From assembly GCA_934691935.1 (NCBI GenBank), contig CAKUTH010000007.1, positions 234,700 to 298,699 on the forward strand: 64,000 nt of DNA, read 5' to 3'. Shown here one piece after another: positions 8,873 to 17,030 of this stretch. The notes beneath the pieces were generated by a model. It was not told the DNA's origin and did no database searches. It was given only the letters and a program-made list of their open reading frames with translations. The position numbers and the translations under genes were made by a program. Origin of the DNA: an uncultured Candidatus Melainabacteria bacterium. GTDB lineage: Bacteria; Cyanobacteriota; Vampirovibrionia; Gastranaerophilales; Gastranaerophilaceae. Each line of letters starts with the position of its first letter. Within the stretch, counting starts at the first letter, position 1.

Positions 8873-9945
8873 TATATTTTCCTATATCTATCCCCGTCGA
8901 CCTGTTTAATTATGCCTTTAAGCTCCATTGTTGTCAAGTACATAAGCAAATTGTCAACACTCAATCTCGTAAACGCTTGCAATTCATCAAAACACTTATC
9001 CTCAATTTCAAGTGCTTCATAAATCAATTTTTCATCATTCGACAAATCCAAATCAAACAAAGTTTTTTGTTCCAATTTCACTTCCCAACCAAGTGCAGAT
9101 AAAATATCATCAGCACAAGTTACCAAAGTTGCCCCATTTTTAAGCAATTTATAGATTCCTTGTGTATTAGGATTTGTAATCAACCCAGGAATACACATTA
9201 ATTCTCGACCTTGCTCCAGTGTCAAATTCGCCGTAATAAGTGCACCACTTTTCAACGAAGCCTCAGCAACCAATGTTCCATAACTCAAACCTGACACTAT
9301 CCTGTTTCTTTGCGGAAATCTGAATTGCAACGGCTGAAATGTCGGATAATACTCACTTACAACAGCTCCACAGCCTTCCTCAATTTTTCTATACAAATCT
9401 TTATTTGCCGTCGGATAAGTAAAGTCAAAACCGCTGGCAATTACTCCAATAGTTTTAAGATTATTGTTAATTGATGAAGTATGCGCTATTGTATCAATTC
9501 CTGATGCCAAGCCAGATACAACACAAATATCCGTGTCGATTAACTCAGATATTATCTTTGAAAGAGCATCTTTTGCATAACTCGTCGCCCTTCTTGAACC
9601 AACAACCGCAAGTGTTCTGTCTAAATTACAATCAAACAAGTCGCCCTTATAGTACAAAACAGCAGGTGCATCATAAATATTACGAAGCATTTGCGGATAT
9701 CTATCGTCATCAAATGTTAAATAATTAATTCCTCGAGATTGAACCGCTTCAAGAGCTTTGTCAAGGTCAACTTTGTCGCGCAAACGCATAAATTTTTCAG
9801 CTTTTGCAACACTCAAACCGTCTATTGCAGACAAATCATTTGCACAAAATGCCTGTTCAATATTCCCAAAATGATTGTACAGTCTAAGAATAAAAGAACT
9901 GCTCAATTCCTCTATTGACGATAAGCCTATCCAATATTTATCCAT
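8872..9945 (-). CDS. dprA: DNA processing protein DprA/Smf
   Basis: 357 residues. DprA loads RecA onto incoming single-stranded DNA in natural transformation. A helical N-terminal domain comes first. The Rossmann-like DNA-binding core shows VVGSRRATSYAKDA, VSGLASGIDTIAH, FPQRNRIVSGLS and KSGALITANLTLEQGRE. A C-terminal winged-helix DML1-like tail ends in QVDGDRYRKI. It overlaps the TPR gene upstream by 8 bases and topA downstream by 1 base. With the pseudopilin genes in the window it hints at competence, though many non-competent bacteria keep dprA. Confidence 0.96.
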   Translation of the reverse strand: MDKYWIGLSSIEELSSSFILRLYNHFGNIEQAFCANDLSAIDGLSVAKAEKFMRLRDKVDLDKALEAVQSRGINYLTFDDDRYPQMLRNIYDAPAVLYYKGDLFDCNLDRTLAVVGSRRATSYAKDALSKIISELIDTDICVVSGLASGIDTIAHTSSINNNLKTIGVIASGFDFTYPTANKDLYRKIEEGCGAVVSEYYPTFQPLQFRFPQRNRIVSGLSYGTLVAEASLKSGALITANLTLEQGRELMCIPGLITNPNTQGIYKLLKNGATLVTCADDILSALGWEVKLEQKTLFDLDLSNDEKLIYEALEIEDKCFDELQAFTRLSVDNLLMYLTTMELKGIIKQVDGDRYRKI

Positions 9946-10705
9946 TTTGTTTTTTCTTAATTCTCTCTATCAATTCGCTAATTTTTGATTTTTCTTCTTT
10001 CGGAATATCTAGTTCCATATAATCTTCAAAATATTCTATGGCATCTTCATAATCTCCGCGTGCCATAAATAAAATTGCAACTTTTTTATAAGCAAGTGCA
10101 AATGCCTCGTTACGCGCAATTGTTTTCAAAAAGTTTGAAATAGCTTTATCTATCTCGTCGTTAGCTTCATAGGCTTCTCCAAGATAGTAATATATAAGAG
10201 GATTTTCACTTTTATACTCTAATACATTTTCAAAATTTTCGATAGCACAAGCATAATTTCCCAATTCAAAATGAACTTTACCCAAATCATAATAAACATC
10301 ATAATTATCAGGTTGTTTTTCTAAAATATTTTCAAGCTCATCAATTGCTAAATCTAACTTTGCATCTTCCATATAAAATCTTGCAAGATAATGACGCAAA
10401 ACAAGATTGTCAGGCAAGTAAGAAAGCCCTGTCATCATCAAGCCAACTCCACTTGACATATCTTTTTGGCGATAATAAATATCCGCCAAATTTATATAAA
10501 CCTGTGGCAATTCAGGATTTAATTCTTGCGCCCTTAAATAATTTTTTTCGGCTTTTTCAAAATCGCCGAGATTTGCATAGCACAATGCTATGTTGTTATA
10601 CAATTCTGCATTGTCCTGATGTGTTTCTAAAACAACGCTAAATTCATCAATCGCTTTTTGGTAATCACCTTTTTTATAAAATTCTAATGCTGTATCTACA
10701 CTCAT
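9938..10705 (-). CDS. TPR-repeat protein
   Basis: 255 residues made almost entirely of about six 34-residue tetratricopeptide repeats. Each has the usual spacing of small and aromatic residues (for example AELYNNIALCYANLGDFEKA and PQVYINLADIYYRQKDM). There is no signal peptide or membrane segment, so it is probably a cytoplasmic scaffold for protein-protein contacts. It sits between lptA and dprA, overlapping lptA by one base and dprA by eight. Its partner cannot be deduced. Confidence 0.88.
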   Translation of the reverse strand: MSVDTALEFYKKGDYQKAIDEFSVVLETHQDNAELYNNIALCYANLGDFEKAEKNYLRAQELNPELPQVYINLADIYYRQKDMSSGVGLMMTGLSYLPDNLVLRHYLARFYMEDAKLDLAIDELENILEKQPDNYDVYYDLGKVHFELGNYACAIENFENVLEYKSENPLIYYYLGEAYEANDEIDKAISNFLKTIARNEAFALAYKKVAILFMARGDYEDAIEYFEDYMELDIPKEEKSKISELIERIKKKQNG

Positions 10706-11694
10706 TATAGTCCCAATCCTATTCCGCTGTCACTTTTATCGTCACTTGAACTTGAACCAATATTCTTAATTACGGTTCTTGTATTTCCGTCAGCATGGAA
10801 ATCTTTTGGTTTCATAGTCATTTTTATTTTGTCTGCGTATATTGTTCTTACGCCTTGCGTAATACTTGAACGTCCTAAGAAATAAACCTCATTTGGCTTT
10901 CCTTCTTTGTTTGGATAAACCGTAATTTTCGGTCCGACTGCATAATAGTCCTGATACCAAACTTGAACATTTCCAGATGCGTTAAATATATTTTTGTCCT
11001 GATAATACTCTTGACGAGAAGATTTTAGAACTAATTTTTTACCATCTTCCATAACCGCGTTAGATGTAGTATTACCGATTGCAGTCAAAACTTTTGTACC
11101 TGCATCATACATAAATCTGTCTGCAAACGATTCATTTCCGCCCTGTTGTTTAATTTTAGCGTTTCCGATAAGCTCAATATCTTTTAAATCACCGTTTTTG
11201 TTCGTTCTAACTTTTGCTTTATTTGAAAATGTTTCCAACTCTTTATACAATATTGTAACCGCACCGTTTGCAGTCATAATACCAGTTTTTGTATCATATT
11301 CTTGCTCATCAGCATTGATTACAACAACAGGAGTTTTGCCCTCAAATACAGTAGATTGCGTGTCACCTTGAGCCTTTACAACCTTTGTAATAAGCGAAAG
11401 TTTTAAGATATTAGCTTTTACTTCACGCTTTTTGTTTTTCTTAACTTCAAAAGCATAAGGTTTGTTATAAAAAGTAGCGGTGTCTAATTTTTGGTCTTTA
11501 TCCATGCTTACATCAGCAGAATCTCCAACAACCTTCAAGTCATCTACCGTAACTTTTACATCTCCATCAAATTTTATTTTATTATCCTTTTCATCATAAC
11601 TTTGCGTTTTAGATTCAATAACCAAGTCTGAGGCTTGAGCTATCAAACCTATAGTAAACAATGCAATGATGAGTGTTAAGAATATCTTTTTCAC
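10705..11694 (-). CDS. lptA: LptA/OstA-domain periplasmic protein
   Basis: 329 residues. The signal peptide is MKKIFLTLIIALFTIGLIAQA. The mature part has repeated beta-jellyroll OstA strands (for example VIESKTQSYDEKDNKIKFDG and VVINADEQEYDTKTGIMTAN). Proteins of this family form the periplasmic bridge that carries lipopolysaccharide from LptC to LptD. It is longer than E. coli LptA (~185 residues) and appears to hold two OstA units. It overlaps the LptC-like gene upstream by 4 bases. This points to an outer membrane with LPS-like lipid; lptB, lptF/G and lptD are not in the window. Confidence 0.85.
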   Translation of the reverse strand: MKKIFLTLIIALFTIGLIAQASDLVIESKTQSYDEKDNKIKFDGDVKVTVDDLKVVGDSADVSMDKDQKLDTATFYNKPYAFEVKKNKKREVKANILKLSLITKVVKAQGDTQSTVFEGKTPVVVINADEQEYDTKTGIMTANGAVTILYKELETFSNKAKVRTNKNGDLKDIELIGNAKIKQQGGNESFADRFMYDAGTKVLTAIGNTTSNAVMEDGKKLVLKSSRQEYYQDKNIFNASGNVQVWYQDYYAVGPKITVYPNKEGKPNEVYFLGRSSITQGVRTIYADKIKMTMKPKDFHADGNTRTVIKNIGSSSSDDKSDSGIGLGL

Positions 11695-12293
11695 TTTATC
11701 TCCTTATCGCTATAAATTTTGGAAACAGTGTTTCCGATAATTTTAAATCTATCATAATCAGGACTAATTTCAACCTCTGAGGCTGTAGCTATAAATTCAT
11801 TTCCTCTTGTAATCTTTACGTTGCCCTCAGCTATAATAGGAACATCTCCACCTGACCAAACGAGTTTATTTGCTCGTAATGTCGTCAAATCTTTCAACAC
11901 AATAAATGTGTCTTCATAAAGAATTATTTGAGATTTAGCCTCATTATAAGTGCCTTTCGAAGATTCGAAACTCATTGAAACTTCGTTTTTATCGTTATAA
12001 AAATTACCTACGAGATTGTTGAGCATGGCAACACCGTTTTTGCTATCATAGTTGCCAGTTTCGCCATAAATTTCCCAATATTTTTTCTCGTCTTTCGTTT
12101 CCGTTAAAATTATGCCTTTAATTAAAGCCTCTTGCCTATCTTGATCAGTTTGCAATTGACTTCTATTAAAATTGCTTGTGATAACTCCAGCGGATATAAA
12201 TGCCCACAGCAAAACTGACACTAATACGGCAAAAGCGCCAAAATATGCCTTCTGTTTTCTGCTTAAGTTTTGTATTTTACTCTTAAAATCCAT
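11691..12293 (-). CDS. lptC: LptC-like LPS export protein
   Basis: 200 residues. There is one N-terminal membrane anchor (about 17-38, AYFGAFAVLVSVLLWAFI). A periplasmic LptC-type beta-jellyroll follows, with motifs such as YWEIYGETGNYDSKNGVAML and WSGGDVPIIAEGNVKITRGN. It would take LPS from the LptBFG transporter and pass it to the LptA-like protein encoded next. It heads the lptC-lptA-TPR-dprA-topA-aroE set. A TGCTAACAT extended -10 box lies only 8 bases before the ATG, with no Shine-Dalgarno, so the operon message may begin almost at the start codon. Confidence 0.85.
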   Translation of the reverse strand: MDFKSKIQNLSRKQKAYFGAFAVLVSVLLWAFISAGVITSNFNRSQLQTDQDRQEALIKGIILTETKDEKKYWEIYGETGNYDSKNGVAMLNNLVGNFYNDKNEVSMSFESSKGTYNEAKSQIILYEDTFIVLKDLTTLRANKLVWSGGDVPIIAEGNVKITRGNEFIATASEVEISPDYDRFKIIGNTVSKIYSDKEIK

Positions 12294-12354
12294 ATATACT
12301 TATGTTAGCATAAACTAAAAATTTGAACAAAAAAATAAAAAATAACTTAATATT

Positions 12355-12384
12355 TTAACATTTTTTACTATTTTGTTTTATAAT
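12355..12384 (+). promoter_or_regulatory. sigma-70-type promoter for dapA
   Basis: TTAACA at 12355-12360 and TATAAT at 12379-12384, 18 bases apart. A GAGG ribosome-binding site (12412-12415) lies 8 bases before the dapA ATG. Confidence 0.65.
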
Positions 12385-12423
12385 AAGACTCAGGGATAGT
12401 GTATATAATATGAGGTATTTAAT

Positions 12424-13317
12424 ATGGCTTTAAGGTACGATGCAGGTGAAGTTATTACGGCAATGATTACTCCGTTTAATTCTAAACGAGAAATTGACTA
12501 TGACAAAGCCGAAGCTCTTGCAAAACATTTGATAACAAACGGTACTGATGCAATACTAGTTGCAGGTACAACTGGCGAAGGTCCAACGCTTACTCATGAA
12601 GAAGAATTCGAACTGTTGAGTACAGTAAAAAGAGCGGTTGCAAATAAAGCAAAAGTTATTATGAATGCAGGTTCAAACTCCACAGACACTGCGGTTATGT
12701 CTGCAAAATGGGCTCAAAAAGAAGAAGTTGACGCAATTTTATCTGTTGTACCTTATTACAACAAACCTTCTCAAAAAGGCATGTTTGAACATTTTTCAGC
12801 AATCGCTGAAAGCACAAATCTTCCAATAATTATTTATAACATACCTTCAAGAACAGGAGTAAATATATTACCAGAAACAGTAGCGGAATTGGCTGAAAAA
12901 CACCAAAATATCGTTGCAATAAAACAAAGTTTTGGCGATATGGATAAAATTACAGAAATGAAATTGTGCTGTCCTGAAGATTTTACAATCTATTCAGGTG
13001 ACGACAGTTTGACATTACCAATGATGTCATTAGGCGCAAGAGGGGTTGTTTCTGTTGCTTCTCACGTATTTGGTTCACAAATCAAATCAATGATTAGAAA
13101 TTATAAAAACGGGGAATTTTTGCCTGCAGTTAATATGCACAAAAAATTATATCCAGCTTTTAGAAAATTATTTATGGCCCCAAATCCTGTACCTGTTAAA
13201 GCTGTTTTGGCACACAAAGGTATTATTGAAGATTACGTCAGAAAACCGCTTGTAGAATTAAATGACACTGAAAAACAAGATTTGTTCGCAGTGATTGACA
13301 AAATTCAAGAGGATTAA
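12424..13317 (+). CDS. dapA: 4-hydroxy-tetrahydrodipicolinate synthase
   Basis: 297 residues, the usual length. It condenses pyruvate with aspartate semialdehyde in the lysine/diaminopimelate pathway. A TIM barrel is supported by GTTGEGPTLTHEEE (pyruvate carboxylate binding), VVPYYNKPSQKGM, the catalytic Tyr in YNIPSRTG and the Schiff-base Lys at 167 (IVAIKQSFGD). It has its own promoter and good ribosome-binding site and faces away from the lptC operon. Confidence 0.97.
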   Translation: MALRYDAGEVITAMITPFNSKREIDYDKAEALAKHLITNGTDAILVAGTTGEGPTLTHEEEFELLSTVKRAVANKAKVIMNAGSNSTDTAVMSAKWAQKEEVDAILSVVPYYNKPSQKGMFEHFSAIAESTNLPIIIYNIPSRTGVNILPETVAELAEKHQNIVAIKQSFGDMDKITEMKLCCPEDFTIYSGDDSLTLPMMSLGARGVVSVASHVFGSQIKSMIRNYKNGEFLPAVNMHKKLYPAFRKLFMAPNPVPVKAVLAHKGIIEDYVRKPLVELNDTEKQDLFAVIDKIQED

Positions 13318-13398
13318 CCTATTTAGGCTATACAAAGATAATATGAATAGTGATAAAAATATGAAAAACAACATATATATTGATAAAGAGGAAAGAAT

Positions 13399-14706
13399 AT
13401 GAAAAACAAAATTTTAATGTTTTGGTTTATCGTAGTCATAGTGCTGATTTCGTCAGTGCTTATCTTCGTTAAGCCAACCAAACTCGGACTGGACTTGGTC
13501 GGTGGTTCAAGATTACTTCTTGAAGCTGAAACCACAGACAGTGTCGCAAAAATCACGCCAGACGTAATGAACAGATTGCAGTTTGCTATTGAACAGCGTG
13601 TTAACAAACTTGGTGTTGCTGAAACTGTTGTACAACAAGTTGGCGACAAAAGGTTGTTGATAGAAATTCCGAATGTAACTGATTTGAAAGAAGCAAAAGC
13701 ATTCATCGGAGAAACTGCTCAATTAGAATTCAAAAAAGAAGGTAAAGCACCAAATGGCTCACCTATCTGGGTAGCTACGGGTTTGACGGGTCGTGACCTT
13801 GCTAAATCAACATTGAGTACTGATGCGTCAGGTCAATGGGTTGTATCTTTGGAATTTAATGCAGAAGGTGCAAAGAAATTCGCAGATTTGACTAAATCAC
13901 TTGTTGGTCAACAAATGGCAATCTTCTTTGACGGAGAAATCCAATCAGCACCAAGAGTTAACGAAGCAATTTACGGTGGCAAAGCTCAAATTTCAGGTGG
14001 CGACAGCGGATTTGCTTATGATGAAGCCGAAAGAATGGTTAATTTATTAAACGCAGGTGCATTGCCAGTCCCAGCTAAAATTGTTGAAGAAAACACAGTT
14101 GGACCAACTTTGGGTGCAGATAGTGTTGCAAAATCACAAAAAGCTGGTATTATCGGGCTTTCTGCCGTAATGATATTTATGATTGCATTTTATCACGTGC
14201 CAGGATTGATTGCCGATATCGCTTTGATTATTTACAGTTTAATCTTGTTTGCATTGTTCAAAACAATACCTGTAACACTTACACTCGCAGGTATTGCAGG
14301 TTTTATACTTTCAATAGGTATGGCTGTAGATGCTAACATCTTGATTTTTGAACGTACGAAAGAAGAATTGAGGGCAGGAAGAAACTTGTTTACAGCTATA
14401 AATTCAGGTTTTGACAGAGCTTTCACAAGTATTTTCGATTCAAACATGACAACAATTATTACATGTACAATTCTTTATATCCTTGGAACAAGCGTTGTAA
14501 AAGGATTTGCACTAACACTTGCAATTGGTGTTATGGTATCAATGTTCAGTGCTATTACTGTTACTAAAAACTTTATGCACTTGATATTCGGTACAGGAGA
14601 ACTTAAACATCCAGGTTTGTTCGGTTTAAGTAAAGATGAAATCGGACAAAGCTATGAAGCTGTAGAAACAAAACGTGAAAAAGCACGTTTCGGAATTTTA
14701 GACTAG
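13399..14706 (+). CDS. secD: protein translocase subunit SecD
   Basis: 435 residues. An N-terminal membrane helix is followed by a periplasmic P1 region (GLDLVGGSRLLLEAE) and five more helices. These carry the RND-family signature GMAVDANILIFERTKEE, whose Asp takes part in proton coupling. SecDF pulls translocating proteins into the periplasm using the proton gradient. It is shorter than E. coli SecD (615) but in the range of compact SecDs. secF follows after nine bases. Confidence 0.96.
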   Translation: MKNKILMFWFIVVIVLISSVLIFVKPTKLGLDLVGGSRLLLEAETTDSVAKITPDVMNRLQFAIEQRVNKLGVAETVVQQVGDKRLLIEIPNVTDLKEAKAFIGETAQLEFKKEGKAPNGSPIWVATGLTGRDLAKSTLSTDASGQWVVSLEFNAEGAKKFADLTKSLVGQQMAIFFDGEIQSAPRVNEAIYGGKAQISGGDSGFAYDEAERMVNLLNAGALPVPAKIVEENTVGPTLGADSVAKSQKAGIIGLSAVMIFMIAFYHVPGLIADIALIIYSLILFALFKTIPVTLTLAGIAGFILSIGMAVDANILIFERTKEELRAGRNLFTAINSGFDRAFTSIFDSNMTTIITCTILYILGTSVVKGFALTLAIGVMVSMFSAITVTKNFMHLIFGTGELKHPGLFGLSKDEIGQSYEAVETKREKARFGILD

Positions 14707-14715
14707 GAGAAAAAA

Positions 14716-15690
14716 ATGATTAATACAGGAAAACATAAAGTTCATGTTGTAAAATACAGATGGTGGTGGATGCTATTAACGACTATTCTGTTACTTCCAG
14801 GTATTATTGCAATGATTTATTCATCAGTAACATATAGCAACCATACACCATTAAAGGTTGGGATTGACTATACTGGCGGTACAATTTTGCAATACGGACT
14901 TGAACAAAAATTAGAAAACAGTGATGTTACAAAAACCAGAGAAGCTCTTGAAACTATTGGCGTTGAAAACCCTTATATTCAAATTCTTAACGTAAATAAC
15001 ACTCAACAAGAAAACACTAAATCAAACATCAACTCAATAATTTCTATCAGAACAAAATTTATAGAAGAACATTCTTCTGATGCTGAAAAAATCACAGGAA
15101 AACTTCAACAAACTTACACAAATCCAGAATTAATTTCAGTAAGTTCTGTTGGACCGACTATGGGTAAAGAATTATTCAAAAACTCGCTCATTGCAGTAGC
15201 CTTGGCGTTTTTAGGAATTGTTGCATACTTGTCATTCAGATTTAGATTTGACTACGCCTTGGCAGCGATTTTGGGAATATTACACGACGTCGTATTCGTA
15301 GTTGGCGTATTTTCAATATTAGGCTTGGTATACAATATTCAAATTGATGGCTTGTTTATCACCGCAATATTGACGGTAATCGGATTTTCTGTTCACGACA
15401 CAATCGTTGTATTTGACAGAATTAGAGAAAACTTGAGATATTACTCTAAGAAAATGTCATTTGGAGAAATTGTAGATGCATCAGTTAACCAAACATTGAC
15501 AAGAAGTATCAATACATCATTAACAACATTGATTACATTGTTGGCATTGTACTTCTGGGGCGGAGTTACAACAAGAGATTTCGTACTTTGCATGATACTT
15601 GGTATCGCAATCGGTACATATTCAAGTATCTTCTTCTGCTCAATGCTTGTTGACTTCTGGAACGATAAAAAACAAAAATCAGTTGCATAG
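14716..15690 (+). CDS. secF: protein translocase subunit SecF
   Basis: 324 residues with six predicted membrane helices. It has the SecF hallmarks GIDYTGGT, SVGPTMGKEL and GFSVHDTIVVFDRIRENL. It partners with SecD encoded directly upstream; the ribosome-binding site (AGGAG) lies between the secD stop and this ATG. A strong terminator follows. Confidence 0.96.
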   Translation: MINTGKHKVHVVKYRWWWMLLTTILLLPGIIAMIYSSVTYSNHTPLKVGIDYTGGTILQYGLEQKLENSDVTKTREALETIGVENPYIQILNVNNTQQENTKSNINSIISIRTKFIEEHSSDAEKITGKLQQTYTNPELISVSSVGPTMGKELFKNSLIAVALAFLGIVAYLSFRFRFDYALAAILGILHDVVFVVGVFSILGLVYNIQIDGLFITAILTVIGFSVHDTIVVFDRIRENLRYYSKKMSFGEIVDASVNQTLTRSINTSLTTLITLLALYFWGGVTTRDFVLCMILGIAIGTYSSIFFCSMLVDFWNDKKQKSVA

Positions 15691-15718
15691 CAATAACATA
15701 ATGAACATAAAAACAAAA

Positions 15719-15745
15719 GCGACCTCTTTTTAAGGGGTCGTTTTT
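15719..15745 (+). terminator. intrinsic terminator after secF
   Basis: Ten-base-pair hairpin (GCGACCTCTT / AAGGGGTCGT, two G-T pairs) followed by TTTTTGT. It separates secDF from the pseudopilin gene. Confidence 0.8.
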
Positions 15746-15826
15746 GTAATGAAAATTGTTTTCAGACTTGAAAATTTCTATTCGAAATGTTATTATATAA
15801 AAAGGATAGTTTATAGGAGAGTTTCA

Positions 15827-16510
15827 ATGAAAAAAGCATTCACTTTGGCTGAAGTACTCGTGACACTAGGAATAATTGGTGTTGTATCAGCGATGACAAT
15901 TCCAACACTTGTTAAGAACCATCAAAGAAAAGTTTATGTTACACAGTTACAAGCTGTAGTAAGTCTATTGTCACAAGCTGTAGATAAAGCTATTCAAGAC
16001 AATAATGCGATTTCATTGGATGAAACTCGTTACAGTGCAAACCGAGAAGCCAACGCGTCTCGATTTTTTAATGACTATTTCAAAATAGCAAAAAATTGTG
16101 GTGATAGTTTGACTCCATGTTTCGCTGATAGTTATGAAACTTTGGATGGCTCTGATTTTACTCTTGAAGATCCGATTGTAGCATTGACATTGGCTAATGG
16201 TGTATCAATTTCGGTATTTAATACAAATGGTAGAACTACGGTTTATGAAGATGATAAAGGAAATGAACAAAAAACAACTGATATGAGTTATCATGGAAAT
16301 TATCAGTTGCAAATCGATATAAACGCACAACAAGGCCCAAATATTGTTGGTAGAGATTTGTTTTATGTAACGTTATATAGCGATGGCAAAATCGCAGAAA
16401 GTTATGATGCAGATGCCTCTGTAAACGCAGAAAAATGTACCCAAAACGTAGATTACGGCGTAGGTTGTTTTTCAAAAATTGTTTCAGATGGTTGGAATAT
16501 GGATTATTAG
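15827..16510 (+). CDS. type IV pseudopilin-like protein
   Basis: 227 residues. I chose the ATG at 15827 because AGGAGA lies seven bases before it and it begins with the prepilin leader MKKA/FTLAEVLVTLGIIG. Earlier in-frame codons have no such support. Residue -1 is Ala instead of the usual Gly, and Glu5 is present. The hydrophobic helix is followed by a variable globular part with the element GPNIVGRDLFYVTLYSDG, also seen in the other three pseudopilins here (about 29130, 42580 and 57640). It is probably processed by a PilD-type peptidase and joined to a pilus or secretion pseudopilus. Its specific role is unknown. Confidence 0.85.
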   Translation: MKKAFTLAEVLVTLGIIGVVSAMTIPTLVKNHQRKVYVTQLQAVVSLLSQAVDKAIQDNNAISLDETRYSANREANASRFFNDYFKIAKNCGDSLTPCFADSYETLDGSDFTLEDPIVALTLANGVSISVFNTNGRTTVYEDDKGNEQKTTDMSYHGNYQLQIDINAQQGPNIVGRDLFYVTLYSDGKIAESYDADASVNAEKCTQNVDYGVGCFSKIVSDGWNMDY

Positions 16511-16530
16511 ATTACTGTAATAATTGTAAT

Positions 16531-16577
16531 ATAAGCCCCTCACTCTAACTCTCTCCCCAAAGGGGAGAGAGAATAAA
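16531..16577 (+). repeat. left inverted repeat of the DUF559 unit
   Basis: A palindromic CCCCTC...GAGAGAG element. Its reverse complement recurs almost perfectly at 16961-17006, including the outer ATAAG bases. It ends one to five bases from the stop codon of the nuclease gene. Confidence 0.85.
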
Positions 16578-16578
16578 G

Positions 16579-16935
16579 TTACAAAATATTCATTTGAATA
16601 TATTCTAAAACACCTTCTATATTATTTTCTATTTCGTTATTGTAAATTCTTATAATTTTATATCCTAAATTTCCAAAATATTTATCCCTAATGCAATCAT
16701 GTAATTCTTGTTCGTTTTCCAAATGTCCAGAACCATCTAATTCTATTATTAGTTTTTCTTCTTTACAAATGAAATCAACTATATAGTTACCAATAGGTAC
16801 TTGCCTTCTAAATTTCAAATTATTAAAACGACGTGCACGCAAATATATCCATAATTTTTCTTCAAACGGCGTCATTTCTAACCGAAGTTTTTTTGAAAAA
16901 TTTAAAGATTTTTTCGTAAAATTGTGTTCGTGCAT
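16579..16935 (-). CDS. DUF559 PD-(D/E)XK nuclease-like protein
   Basis: 118 residues, the full length of a DUF559 (Vsr-like) domain. It shows the usual order: RLEMTPFEEKLWIYLRARR, FRRQVPIGNYIVDFIC, LIIELDGSGH and LGYKIIRIYNNEIENNIEGVL. The Asp of VDF, the Glu and Asp of IELDG and the distal His are the likely nuclease residues. The family is widespread and often linked to mobile DNA, but its biochemical role is poorly known. The gene lies exactly between two inverted copies of a repeat family that is scattered through the window, making a ~476-base unit. No partner gene is linked. Confidence 0.85.
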   Translation of the reverse strand: MHEHNFTKKSLNFSKKLRLEMTPFEEKLWIYLRARRFNNLKFRRQVPIGNYIVDFICKEEKLIIELDGSGHLENEQELHDCIRDKYFGNLGYKIIRIYNNEIENNIEGVLEYIQMNIL

Positions 16936-16960
16936 ATTTGTATATTAACATAAACGAAAT

Positions 16961-17006
16961 ATTTTCTCTCTCCCTCTTGGGGAGAGAGTTAGAGAGAGGG
17001 GCTTAT
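16961..17006 (-). repeat. right inverted repeat of the DUF559 unit
   Basis: Inverted counterpart of 16531-16577. The two arms differ at only a few positions over about 42 bases. It lies 25 bases before the nuclease start codon and so also covers its upstream region. Confidence 0.85.
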
Positions 17007-17030
17007 AAATTTATTACTTCTATATAAAAT

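Noticed and set aside
16531..17006. DUF559 unit as a standard insertion sequence
   Set aside because: There is no transposase, the arms are internally palindromic unlike simple terminal inverted repeats, and no target duplication can be seen at the edges.
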